From the NCBI GenBank assembly GCA_938017985.1, contig CALIKS010000001.1, forward strand, positions 86,745-150,744: a stretch of 64,000 nucleotides of DNA, given 5' to 3'. Within the stretch, counting starts at the first letter, position 1. The number at the start of each line of letters is the position of its first letter. Source of the DNA: an uncultured archaeon (lineage in GTDB: Archaea > Thermoproteota > Nitrososphaeria_A > Caldarchaeales > Calditenuaceae). This document shows positions 39,903 to 49,924 of the stretch, one piece after another. The position numbers and the translations under genes were made by a program. The notes beneath the pieces are model-generated. The model searched no databases and had not been told where the DNA came from. It saw only the letters and a list, made by a program, of their open reading frames with translations.

Positions 39903-40850
39903 ATGAGTGAAGAAATCATGGAGGTGCAAGTAAGCTCACCTTCGCGACTTCACCTCGGTCTTCTGTCTGATGCGCATGGAAAGAGGGCTTGGCAGGGCAT
40001 CGGCCTGGCAGTTAAAGAGCCCAGAACGACTTTATACGCAAAAAAGTCGAGTAGCTCCGGCATACACTTATCGGGTAATTTTTTTGATGAAGAGTTAAAT
40101 GCAATAATACAAAATGTCTACAGACTCATGGGTATTGATCTTGGTATTGAGTTAGATATGATTGAATATCCTCCGCGTCATGTAGGCCTGGGATCAGGTA
40201 CTCAGATAGTTCTCTCTGTAGCAGCTGCTATAGCTAAGATTGCTAATGTTGGTCTTTCGATTGATGAGATTGCATTGAGGGCTAATAGAGGAAAGTATTC
40301 ATGGATTGGAGTCGAGACATTTAAGCGAGGAGGATTCATTATTAGTTTAGGTAGAGGGAAAGAAAGCATACAGCCAGTCATTAGACTAGAATTTCCTGAC
40401 GAGTGGTTTATCGTCATGTTGGTTCCGGATAAAAGTAAAGGATTTTCAGGAAGATTAGAGGAAGAACTATTGTCACATTTAAAATATTCTGATCAAACAA
40501 TACTGGCTATTTACTCATCATTAATAAATGAAGTGTTGCCAGGAATTTTGGAGCGTGATTTGGAGCTTTTTGGAAAGGGAATCGAAAAAATTCAGAGATT
40601 AGTAGGTTATGAATTTAGAGAGATTCAGGGAGGCATCTATAACGTGGAATCATCAAAATTAATAAACTTATTATGCAGGTCTGGATTGCAAGGAGTAGGA
40701 CAATCAAGCTGGGGACCTACTGTTTATGGATTCACTGATAAGAAAGAGGAAGCCTATAAAGTCGCCTCGCTTATAAAGAAGCACATGTCAAACGTTAAGA
40801 CATACGTCTCAAACGCCGATAATCAAGGTGCTAGGATAACTTACTGGTAA
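39903..40850 (+). CDS. mptG: GHMP-type beta-ribofuranosylaminobenzene 5'-phosphate synthase family
   Basis: 'SPSRLHLGLLS', 'PPRHVGLGSGTQIVLSVAAAIAKI', 'GVETFKRGGFIISLGRG'. Confidence 0.8.
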   Translation: MSEEIMEVQVSSPSRLHLGLLSDAHGKRAWQGIGLAVKEPRTTLYAKKSSSSGIHLSGNFFDEELNAIIQNVYRLMGIDLGIELDMIEYPPRHVGLGSGTQIVLSVAAAIAKIANVGLSIDEIALRANRGKYSWIGVETFKRGGFIISLGRGKESIQPVIRLEFPDEWFIVMLVPDKSKGFSGRLEEELLSHLKYSDQTILAIYSSLINEVLPGILERDLELFGKGIEKIQRLVGYEFREIQGGIYNVESSKLINLLCRSGLQGVGQSSWGPTVYGFTDKKEEAYKVASLIKKHMSNVKTYVSNADNQGARITYW

Positions 40851-40925
40851 TTCTTTGTATATTACTTTAAGCATATTTGAGGGATTAGCTTAAAGGTTGG
40901 TTAATACTATTTATAACCAGAAGGA

Positions 40926-42710
40926 ATGGAATTCTTAACATTGGTCAACTACTATGAGCAGCTCGAGGCCACTACTAAAAGACTCGAGATGAGGGATATA
41001 TTGATTCAGCTCTTTAAAGAAGCCGAGCTGGAAGAGATTGATAAAATCGCATACCTTACATTGGGCACTCTATATCCAGCTTATGTAGGAATCGAGCTAG
41101 GTGTGGCTGAGAAACTCGCCATCAGAGCTTTAAAGATGGTTACTGGATTCGATGAATCTAAGATTGAAGAGCTATTAAACAAAATTGGCGACCTTGGGCA
41201 AGTTGCAGAGAATATACTATCACAGAAAAAATCTCAGCTAGTCTTGTTTACTCAGCCTCTGAGCGTATTGGATGTTTACAATAAGCTAGATAAAGTAGCG
41301 AAAATGAGTGGAGAGGGTGCAATTGAAAATAAAGTAAAGACTCTTGCAGGCCTATTGGCACAAGCACAGCCAAAGGAGGCTAAATACATAATTAGGCTAC
41401 TTACTGGAAAGATGCGTTTAGGCGTGGCTGATATGACAATCATTGATGCCGTATCTATGTTGTTCGGCGGAACAAAGGAAGCAAGGGAGGTCTTCGAAAG
41501 GGCATATAATATCTCATCAGACATTGGAATAGTCGTCAGAGAGGCCAAGAAGTCGGGGATTGATGGCGCCCGTTCAATAAAGCTATCAATCGGAAGACCT
41601 GCCCGTCCCATGCTTGCCGAACGTCTCTCAGACAGCAAAGAGATACTTGAGAAGTTAGGAGGACGAGGGCTAGCTGAGTATAAGTATGATGGTGAAAGAC
41701 TACAGATTCATAAAAACGATAGCGACATTATCATCTTCTCTAGGAGACAGGAGAATATTACGCATCAATTTCCAGACGTCGTTGAAAGATGCAGGTCTCG
41801 TCTCAGGGCTAGGAAAGCGATTGTCGAGTGCGAGGCCGTCGCCGTGGAGCCTGATACCGGAGACATGCTGCCCTTTCAAGAATTAATGCATAGAAGGAGA
41901 AAATATGATGTCGAAAAAGCTGCACAGCTATACCCTGTATCGCTTTTCTTCTTCGATGCGTTACTCATTAATGATGAAGAGCTTCTAGATAGGCCATTGT
42001 TAGAGCGCCGCTCAATATTAGATGAAATTGTTGACAAAAGTGAGGATATATCATTGACTAAAGCCATAGAAGTTAGTGACCCCGAGGCGCTTGATAGATA
42101 CATGCTTAAGGCAGTCGAGGATGGATGCGAGGGGGTAATTGTTAAAGACATATCGCCAAGGTCCATCTATACGGCAGGAGCAAGAGGCTGGCTATGGATA
42201 AAATATAAGCGAAGCTATGTCTCAAAACTTATAGATACTTTGGACTTAGTCGTAATAGGTGCCTTCTATGGAAAAGGAAAGAGAAGTGGAAAATTCGGCA
42301 CTGTTTTAGTTGCCGCGTATGATAAATCTATGGATATGTTTAGGTCGATCTGTAAGGTCGGGACAGGCTTTAAAGACGAAGACTTTGATAAACTTACAGA
42401 GATGCTGAAACAACTAGCTGTTCCACACAAACCACCTAGAGTAGACTCTACGATGGTGCCTGATGTTTGGGTAATGCCACAGCTTGTCTTAGAAATAGTT
42501 GGTGACGAGATTACTCTAAGTCCTGTCCACACTGCAGGATTCGGCAAAATAGCCAAAGATGCCGGCCTGGCAATTAGGTTTCCAAGATTCACGGGTAGGT
42601 ATAGGTTTGATAAGGCCCCAGAAGACGCTACTACCATTGATGAGGTAATAGAGATGTATAAGTCTCAGCTAAAGGTTATTCAGCCGAAGGAGGAGGTAGA
42701 ACCAACCTGA
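40926..42710 (+). CDS. lig: ATP-dependent DNA ligase
   Basis: Adenylation motif 'EYKYDGERLQIHK', 'EGVIVKD', 'WIKYKRSY'. Confidence 0.96.
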   Translation: MEFLTLVNYYEQLEATTKRLEMRDILIQLFKEAELEEIDKIAYLTLGTLYPAYVGIELGVAEKLAIRALKMVTGFDESKIEELLNKIGDLGQVAENILSQKKSQLVLFTQPLSVLDVYNKLDKVAKMSGEGAIENKVKTLAGLLAQAQPKEAKYIIRLLTGKMRLGVADMTIIDAVSMLFGGTKEAREVFERAYNISSDIGIVVREAKKSGIDGARSIKLSIGRPARPMLAERLSDSKEILEKLGGRGLAEYKYDGERLQIHKNDSDIIIFSRRQENITHQFPDVVERCRSRLRARKAIVECEAVAVEPDTGDMLPFQELMHRRRKYDVEKAAQLYPVSLFFFDALLINDEELLDRPLLERRSILDEIVDKSEDISLTKAIEVSDPEALDRYMLKAVEDGCEGVIVKDISPRSIYTAGARGWLWIKYKRSYVSKLIDTLDLVVIGAFYGKGKRSGKFGTVLVAAYDKSMDMFRSICKVGTGFKDEDFDKLTEMLKQLAVPHKPPRVDSTMVPDVWVMPQLVLEIVGDEITLSPVHTAGFGKIAKDAGLAIRFPRFTGRYRFDKAPEDATTIDEVIEMYKSQLKVIQPKEEVEPT

Positions 42711-43276
42711 GCGAAGAGACTACGTCTGAGGAAGAAGCAAGAGCATTAGCAGAGGTTAAAGCATGGCTCGAGAAAAAAATTATAGAATTAAATCAAGAGA
42801 TCGAGATGATAAAAAGAATAACTTCTTATATCGATGAATTATTAGCTAGTTCAAGCTTTAAAAGAGCTGATATGCTTATCTCTAAGAAGACAGAGTCCCA
42901 AGTGCAGGCAAAGGCCATTCCTACAGAGAAACCATCAATAAGGGTTATTAGAAGTCGAAGCGGCGCTATCCTTGCCACATTAACTTATACAAAGGATGAA
43001 GCGAGATTTCAGATAAGTCCCGAGATAGATTTGAGAAGAGATGATAAGCCCTTCTCTTCCTTTCTTCTCCGCAAGGTCCTCGAGGCAATGAGTAGAGATG
43101 ACGAGGAAAGAGTAAGGTCAGGCGAGCTCGACAGTGAAAAAATGATTAAATATGAAATAGTATTCGACGGGGATAGAGTCTCTGAGATCATAGTAAAGAA
43201 TTACAGAGACGAGGCAAGGTTCAGGGACCTTATAAACTCGGTTAGATGGACACTCGAAACCGTTAGTGGACGCTAA
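42707..43276 (+). CDS. Conserved hypothetical protein with candidate CTG start overlapping the lig stop
   Basis: Open frame from CTG 42707: (M)SEETTSEEEARALAEVKAWLEKKIIELNQEIEMIKRI...; SD GGAGGT at 42692-42697; the ORF track starts only at internal ATG 42806. Confidence 0.6.
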   Translation: MSEETTSEEEARALAEVKAWLEKKIIELNQEIEMIKRITSYIDELLASSSFKRADMLISKKTESQVQAKAIPTEKPSIRVIRSRSGAILATLTYTKDEARFQISPEIDLRRDDKPFSSFLLRKVLEAMSRDDEERVRSGELDSEKMIKYEIVFDGDRVSEIIVKNYRDEARFRDLINSVRWTLETVSGR

Positions 43277-43361
43277 CTAAATTCTCCGTAGCACAAATAA
43301 TTGAGCATCTTTTTGAGTCATCCAAAACTTAACTAAGGGTAATGCTTAAAGCTTTCCATGA

Positions 43362-46118
43362 ATGAATTTCTTACGAATGAAATTAATCAGAGCATCAATT
43401 CACTTAATGCTGGTCTTTACATTAATTGTCTTATCAGCTCAATTATTTGTTACTCCTGCACTCGCCGATGCGACCCAGGTTACTTTAACCATTCAGAATT
43501 ATCATGGAAATTCACTTAAGGATGTAAAGATTGAACTTCTAAATTCTACTACTAATCAAGTAATGGTCAGCGGGATATCAGGCTCTGATGGAAAAGTAAA
43601 GTTAACAATAATAAAGGATGCGACATATATTCTTGAAGCAACATACTTAGGAGTCAAAGTTGGAAGGATAGAAAACTGGAATTACTCCAACCCTAATTCT
43701 CCTAAAACTATTCGCGTAGGAGTATTTAACTTGAGGATAAGAATAATGTCTTCAGGACAGCTCGATCCAGTACCAAATGCAAGGGTCAACATAACCTCAA
43801 GCGAAACCTCTCCAGATGTCAGTAAAAGCAAAGTCACGGATAGTAATGGCTACGTAACATTTGAAAATCTACCTAATGGGACAACATACAACGTAAAAAT
43901 AAAGTATGGGGACCGGGTAATAATTGAAAAATCTGAAGAAATTACACTTATTGATGATTATGATTTTACATTTACATTGGATTTGTACCGGCTTACACTT
44001 AGATTAAAAGATAGTTCATCTCAACCCGTTAAGAACGTCAACGTTAAACTCTGGAGAGGAGAAGATACAGGAGAGCCATTCGCAAAGGTATATTCAGGTG
44101 CAGATGGTAATGCGACGTTCAAGCTACTACCAAAAGGAACCTACATCTTTAAAGTTGAGTACAAGTCAGAGTACATTTATACTTCTGATCCCTTCACATT
44201 GAGTAGTAATAAAATAATTGATGTTAGCCTCTCGTTGAAGTCACTTATTGTCAATATTAAGAGTAAATCGGGAAATACTGCTTCAGGATTCACCTACTTC
44301 GGTAAACTTATGTATGACGGTAATACTTATGCTGAAACTTCAACGAGTGATGGAATACTAAACTTTGGCATAGTTTATGGAAACCGTGACTACATTCTCA
44401 AGATATTATTTGAAGGAACAGAAATTTATAGCGGGACAATAAAAGGCGAAGACATCGGCATAATTTCGGTAACTGGCTCTATTGGAGATTTCAGCATAAA
44501 GATCTCCGGCTCAGGACTCTTTGGTAAGCTTAGTGATATTCTAGTAGACTCGACTGTCAGATTAAAGTTTGGCAAGTATCAAGTAGAAAAGAAGCTTACA
44601 GCTGAGGGCGGAGTGACCTATCATGACTATCCCTTAGTAGAATACGCCTACGAAATAATACTTGATACAAATACTATCGGGTCTGGAAATATAGATAAGC
44701 CTCAACATCAATCCATCATTACGATTTCTCCAGAGTCTAAGCAGTTAAAGATAAGAGCAATCTCACTTGATAACAAATCACTCAGTGGCAAGTTAATCTT
44801 AATTTTACGCAATGATAAAATAGGTGAAATTAAAATCTCAGAAGAATCTACAACTTTAAAAGGACTTTTACGCCTGAGCTACAATTACCAATTTATTTAT
44901 ATGGGAAAACTTGTTGCGGAGGGGACTATAGAGAAGGAGGCAATCGATAAATCTACATTTGATATACTTGCATCAGTTTCTAACGTTAAAATTATTGCTT
45001 TTGACCATGCTGCCGAGAATAAACTTGTAGGTGCAAGTATCATAATATCCACTGGTGAGTATAAAAGCACCAAAACTACTAATAATGAAGGCGAAGCTGT
45101 TTTTGATAGTGTTCCACTAACAGATATTTTTACAACTATATATTATAAAGGAGTAAAAGTATACTCATCACCGCATGAATTATCACCAACCAAGACGTCA
45201 CTTACAATTTCTGGTACAGGTGTTTATCAAATAAGTTTTAAAGTAATGGATGGTGAAAAAGAACCATTAGTAAATGCAATAATTGAGGGAAGTATTGGAG
45301 ATTATCAAATTAGTGGTAAACTAGATGAAAAAGGTATGCTTACCGCTAATCTAGTCCCAAATGGAACGATAATTGTTAAAGTATCATATCTAGATATAAT
45401 CGTCTACGAAGACGCTCATAAAATTGATAGAGATAGGCAAGCAATCGAAATTATCTCAAGAGTATTCCCAATACGGGTAGACGTATTCAAGATAACCATG
45501 AATGGTGAGGAACCACTCGAAAAAGGTTTAATTCATTTTGAAAGTGATGGCCGAGAAGTATTTGTAGGTAATATACAGGATGGTGCTTTTCATGACAAAT
45601 TACCCGCGTCAAACTATCATGTCTGGATAGAGTATCAGGGAGCCAAGGTTGCTGATAAATTAGTGCTTCATAACGGCCCTACACGTATAGGAATGACGAC
45701 CGAGGTCTATGAAATAGCGCTGCTAATAATCGATCTGGCAGAGAATCCATTAGCAGGCATCAACGTTGAAGTTAGAAGAGAAAATAACTTAATTACTGCT
45801 GGCGAGACAGATGCCGAAGGAAAAGTATCATTCTCTCTCGCAAAGGGAGAATACAATATTAATTATAAATGGGACCAAGTTTCATTTTCATATTCAGTAT
45901 CTGTAAAAGATGCTAGTTCCAAAGTTCTTCTAACCCAGAGGAGCCCTCTCATGGCTATGTTTATATCAATAGCTGCCTCTGCTTCACTTGGAGCTATCAC
46001 TGTCTTGGGAATCGTTAAGTCCATTAAGTCGAAGCCATCTATGAGAGGCAGAGTATCAAGAGGTCGAAGTGAAGGTTGGAAGAAGACAAAAGAAAAAACA
46101 TTGAAGAAAAACCTGTAA
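43362..46118 (+). CDS. Large secreted/membrane-anchored protein with about ten tandem Ig-like (carboxypeptidase-regulatory/Cna-B-like) repeats
   Basis: N-terminal hydrophobic signal, repeated ~80-90 aa beta units, C-terminal TM with basic tail. Confidence 0.8.
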   Translation: MNFLRMKLIRASIHLMLVFTLIVLSAQLFVTPALADATQVTLTIQNYHGNSLKDVKIELLNSTTNQVMVSGISGSDGKVKLTIIKDATYILEATYLGVKVGRIENWNYSNPNSPKTIRVGVFNLRIRIMSSGQLDPVPNARVNITSSETSPDVSKSKVTDSNGYVTFENLPNGTTYNVKIKYGDRVIIEKSEEITLIDDYDFTFTLDLYRLTLRLKDSSSQPVKNVNVKLWRGEDTGEPFAKVYSGADGNATFKLLPKGTYIFKVEYKSEYIYTSDPFTLSSNKIIDVSLSLKSLIVNIKSKSGNTASGFTYFGKLMYDGNTYAETSTSDGILNFGIVYGNRDYILKILFEGTEIYSGTIKGEDIGIISVTGSIGDFSIKISGSGLFGKLSDILVDSTVRLKFGKYQVEKKLTAEGGVTYHDYPLVEYAYEIILDTNTIGSGNIDKPQHQSIITISPESKQLKIRAISLDNKSLSGKLILILRNDKIGEIKISEESTTLKGLLRLSYNYQFIYMGKLVAEGTIEKEAIDKSTFDILASVSNVKIIAFDHAAENKLVGASIIISTGEYKSTKTTNNEGEAVFDSVPLTDIFTTIYYKGVKVYSSPHELSPTKTSLTISGTGVYQISFKVMDGEKEPLVNAIIEGSIGDYQISGKLDEKGMLTANLVPNGTIIVKVSYLDIIVYEDAHKIDRDRQAIEIISRVFPIRVDVFKITMNGEEPLEKGLIHFESDGREVFVGNIQDGAFHDKLPASNYHVWIEYQGAKVADKLVLHNGPTRIGMTTEVYEIALLIIDLAENPLAGINVEVRRENNLITAGETDAEGKVSFSLAKGEYNINYKWDQVSFSYSVSVKDASSKVLLTQRSPLMAMFISIAASASLGAITVLGIVKSIKSKPSMRGRVSRGRSEGWKKTKEKTLKKNL

Positions 46119-46654
46119 ATATCTATCAAGGAATAGCTAGAAACCTGTTATTGATCGGAATAACTATTTATCTAGCATTATCGCTATTTCTACTCTTAGG
46201 CATATTTTTGGAGACTCCTTATCCGTTAGTCGTTGTAGCATCAGGAAGTATGAGGCCAACAATCGATGTGGGCGATATACTCGTGATAACAGGTGTTGAT
46301 TACGAGAAGATCATTGCATCTCCAGAAAATGGAGACGTAATAGTGTATAAAATATGGGGATACGACGTTCCTATCATTCATCGAGCCATAGCTAAAACCG
46401 AAGATGGTATAATAACTAAGGGAGATGCAAACAAAGACTCTGACCCATGGTCGCCGATAACGAAGGAGCAAATTTTAGGAAAATGGACAGGAATAAAGAT
46501 CCCATACTGGACCGGGCTAGGCTACCTTGCGCTTGTCTTAAAAGATGAACGATACTATCCAATCAGTTATTTACTAATAGTACTGTTAATCTTACTAGAT
46601 GTTTTGTTCCTTGTAAGGGATGGAATTTTAAAATCTAGAGGAAACTCTTCCTAA
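46076..46654 (+). CDS. Signal peptidase I (archaeal/ER type)
   Basis: 'VVASGSMRPTIDVGDILVITGV', 'IIHRAIAK', 'GDANKDSDPWSPI'. Confidence 0.92.
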   Translation: MEEDKRKNIEEKPVNIYQGIARNLLLIGITIYLALSLFLLLGIFLETPYPLVVVASGSMRPTIDVGDILVITGVDYEKIIASPENGDVIVYKIWGYDVPIIHRAIAKTEDGIITKGDANKDSDPWSPITKEQILGKWTGIKIPYWTGLGYLALVLKDERYYPISYLLIVLLILLDVLFLVRDGILKSRGNSS

Positions 46655-47279
46655 TCTTATCAGCGATTAATGCATACTTTGAATTCGGAGCAACCCTGTT
46701 CACAATTTCTATATACATACTGATCAGCTTTGAAATTTCAGACAGCTTATCATCCATTCCATATTTCCTGTAAAGTTTTATTCTTGAGGCGTGAATAGCC
46801 GCCTCGATTAATGCTGAGACTGCCCTGGTGTATGGAACTGGCTTTACATTAAAAAATCCTACGTGAAGTGGTGTGCATAAAAATTCTATAAATTCATTTG
46901 AGGATTTATCATCACTAATCACTTCAAATTCAATCCAGGCTTTAGCATCTCTTAGTCGCGGCACGTTTACAGAAACTGACTCAGTATACTCAAAATCTGA
47001 GCATAGATCCAGTGCCGCCTCAACTATTTTTTCAGGGCTCGTAATGTTTACAACGCCCTGCTTAGTTTTTGATAAATTCAGTCCAGTCTCTGAAGACGAG
47101 TAGGCCCTAATCTTAAAATGGACTGTGTTCTCATTTTTTATCAACACTATACCCATCGCTGCGGCATGCGGCTTTCCATAAATATCTAAAGACGTTACTA
47201 TTGTCTCGTAGATAATTCCAGTCTTAATTCCTAACTCGGCTATTCTCTCCGAGATAATGGATCTGTTGTCAAAACTCAA
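46635..47279 (-). CDS. DUF447-family protein
   Basis: 'GIIYETIVTSLDIYGKPHAAAMGIVL', 'GFNVKPVPYTRAVSALIEAAIHASR'-like pattern. Confidence 0.75.
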   Translation of the reverse strand: MSFDNRSIISERIAELGIKTGIIYETIVTSLDIYGKPHAAAMGIVLIKNENTVHFKIRAYSSSETGLNLSKTKQGVVNITSPEKIVEAALDLCSDFEYTESVSVNVPRLRDAKAWIEFEVISDDKSSNEFIEFLCTPLHVGFFNVKPVPYTRAVSALIEAAIHASRIKLYRKYGMDDKLSEISKLISMYIEIVNRVAPNSKYALIADKIRKSFL

Positions 47280-47376
47280 CTATTCTCTTGCTTATTTATC
47301 ATGCTGCTTATGGATAAATTTTTAGTGGAGGAATGCATTAATATAGTGCTTACAATATTCATAGTTGGCGGTAATA

Positions 47377-47676
47377 ATGGAGAATCAACAAGTATATTAT
47401 ATATCCGGAGAAGATATAGAGAGGCTGAGGCAAGCTCTAATGAATGATGAGATATCCTCAAAGGCGAACATAGTTTTTAAAGATGCCAAACTTTTAACCG
47501 GTAAAAGTGGCTACTATATCAGGGTAATAGGCACAGAGGACCAGCTTAACCGTATTAAAGAACTCATCGGCGAGGCTTCGAAAGAAATTGACGCTCGAGA
47601 AGTTGAAGAAGTATTGAAAAAAATAAAGGAAGAAGACGAGAATGTCTTAACAGGTTTTGGTAGCATCTTTGGATAG
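47377..47676 (+). CDS. Small acidic hypothetical protein
   Basis: MENQQVYYISGEDIERLRQALMNDEISS...; start chosen at second Met of ORF 47365. Confidence 0.6.
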   Translation: MENQQVYYISGEDIERLRQALMNDEISSKANIVFKDAKLLTGKSGYYIRVIGTEDQLNRIKELIGEASKEIDAREVEEVLKKIKEEDENVLTGFGSIFG

Positions 47677-47723
47677 CTAAAAGGGTCTTACTTAAATATT
47701 CCCTTAGATCATATATTATCGTA

Positions 47724-48575
47724 ATGCTGATAGAAAGAGTCTCAACAGGAATTCCAATGCTAGATAGAATACTTGGGGGAGGATTCATACGGGGCAAGAC
47801 ATACCTCATAACAGGTGAAACAGGCGTTGGCAAGACCATAATGAGCTTACAGTTCTTATTAGATGGGCTTCAAAAAGGCGAAAACGTGGCCTATGTCTCA
47901 CTAGATGAAAGAATATCTGCAGTTCTTGATGGCGCATTAACTTTGGGCTGGGATTTCTGGAGCTACTATAAAGCAGGCCACTTCTATCCATTCGAGATAA
48001 GAATATATTCTGAAGATTTAGGAAAATACAGAAAGGACAGTAAAGCGTATATCGATACAATCATCAAGATGACGAGAGGTGGAAAAGTATCCAGAATCGT
48101 ACTCGACCCAATATCTGCCATGGCTTTTGGGGCTGGCGAAGAATTTGCAGTACGTGAGTATATCCGTGAAATAATATTATTCCTAGAAGAAAGAATCGGA
48201 GCAACAACAATAATTACATGCGACATTCCTACTGGCTCCAATAAACTTAGTCGTTTCGGATATGAAGAATACCTAGCTTCCGGAGTAATAGTTATAGGCC
48301 TAGTTAGGGTAGGAGGCCGCCTTATCAGGACATTGTATGTAAGAAAGATGCGATGGTCACCAGCAGACTCAACAATATACACTTTTGAAATCGTCAGGAA
48401 TAAAGGCATAAGTATCGGTCCTCCTTTAAGAGTTCTTGAATTACGTAATCTTGGTGCTCAAGCCTCAATATTAGGTAGCTTTAAATATTCACCAGAAACA
48501 TCGCAGACTGGAAAAGAGACACAAGATTTTGGTGATTTATCAGTAAAAGATTCAACAGACATTAATCTTCCTTAG
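47724..48575 (+). CDS. KaiC-like RecA-superfamily ATPase
   Basis: 'STGIPMLDRILGGGFIRGKTYLITGETGVGKTIMSLQFLLDGL'. Confidence 0.85.
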   Translation: MLIERVSTGIPMLDRILGGGFIRGKTYLITGETGVGKTIMSLQFLLDGLQKGENVAYVSLDERISAVLDGALTLGWDFWSYYKAGHFYPFEIRIYSEDLGKYRKDSKAYIDTIIKMTRGGKVSRIVLDPISAMAFGAGEEFAVREYIREIILFLEERIGATTIITCDIPTGSNKLSRFGYEEYLASGVIVIGLVRVGGRLIRTLYVRKMRWSPADSTIYTFEIVRNKGISIGPPLRVLELRNLGAQASILGSFKYSPETSQTGKETQDFGDLSVKDSTDINLP

Positions 48576-49921
48576 CAGCCTCCACTTTTGATGTATCATT
48601 AATTATTATCTCTAGGTCCCCAAACTTAGTTTTTCTTAGTTTAACCCATTTAAGTCGCACTTTATTTCCTTCTGGAATATTATTAATTATCTTTGCGTTT
48701 GCTCCAAAGGCTCTACAATATACATTTCTTTTTCCATCTGTAAGCCACAAATTTAGAACTTCTATTTCTTTATCATTTTTTAGTCTATGAAGAGCTAGTG
48801 GCGACTTCATCTCAATTATTCCATCAATACATACGTAAGTTAATTCTTCTGAAAGTTCGCTTAAAGATCGTACAAAAATATCGTTTGAAATCATCGACCC
48901 TATTTTTTCACCTAACTCATAAGGTATGAGAATCCATTTTTTATCTTTATAGACGAATTCATATTTTCTCACAACATAACTATTCGCTGGTTCTATGTCT
49001 GGATGCTTAACAAATATGATTTGATTAAAACATGTAGCAAGACAAATATTCTCATCTATAGACAGTTCTAATCTATCAAGTACTGTTATATTTAATGGAG
49101 GCATATATTTGTCATTGTAGTTATTAAGAAAAGTAATGCAAGTCTTGGGGGTGACGATTAGTTTTTGGCCTTCAATTTTCGCAGCAGCTATTAACACAAG
49201 CTGGCCTAACTCAGCATTTTTTATGAGATCGATTTGATCTCTCCATACATTCATGTTTAATATTTTATCACCGATCAGCAATAAAACTTCTCGAAGCACG
49301 ACCTTTTCATTTCTATAATCAATAAAAAACTCGTCAGAAAGTCCTATAATCCTGGCCTTAATGTCTAATTCATTTTCTGGTTTATTGGACTTGATATCTT
49401 CCTGAAAAAAGTTTTCTAAAGTTTGAATTTTTGGTACATCAATTTTTTTGATATATGCATTTTTTCCAATATGAAGCTCGATTCTTCCATCTATGCCATC
49501 TCTAGTATAGGCATCTTTTATTATCAAATCATCACCCACCGCTATGTTCATTTCTAACATTTTTTTCAGACTCTCACTCCATGCAATTGCTGAAACTACT
49601 CCAGAGTTATCGCCGAGCCTTAAAAAAGCATACTCTGTCGTGGCGGTCTTGATGGGTCCTCTTATACCAAGTACTTTGCAACGAATATTAACGTTGTTAA
49701 GACCACCTACGAGTTTAGCTATTGGCACTATATATTCATCTTTATCGATCGATTCAAATACGCCGAGTTCTTCACAGATTAGGTAAAGGGCTCCGAGCCT
49801 AGTTAAGCGATGATTATCAGCAATAAGCTGATTAATTTTATTTTCTATTTCTTCTCTCCTCTCAACTCCTACTTTCTTAATAATTTTATTTAATATTTCT
49901 TCTTCTCTGTTCAAATTCAAG
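48562..49921 (-). CDS. Replication protein A-like OB-fold ssDNA-binding protein (start approximate)
   Basis: Multiple OB-fold segments 'VNIRCKVLGIRGPIKTATTEYAFLRLGDNSGVVSAIAWSE'; TTG start likely close to 49921-49925 rather than 49959. Confidence 0.75.
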
Positions 49922-49924
49922 AAT

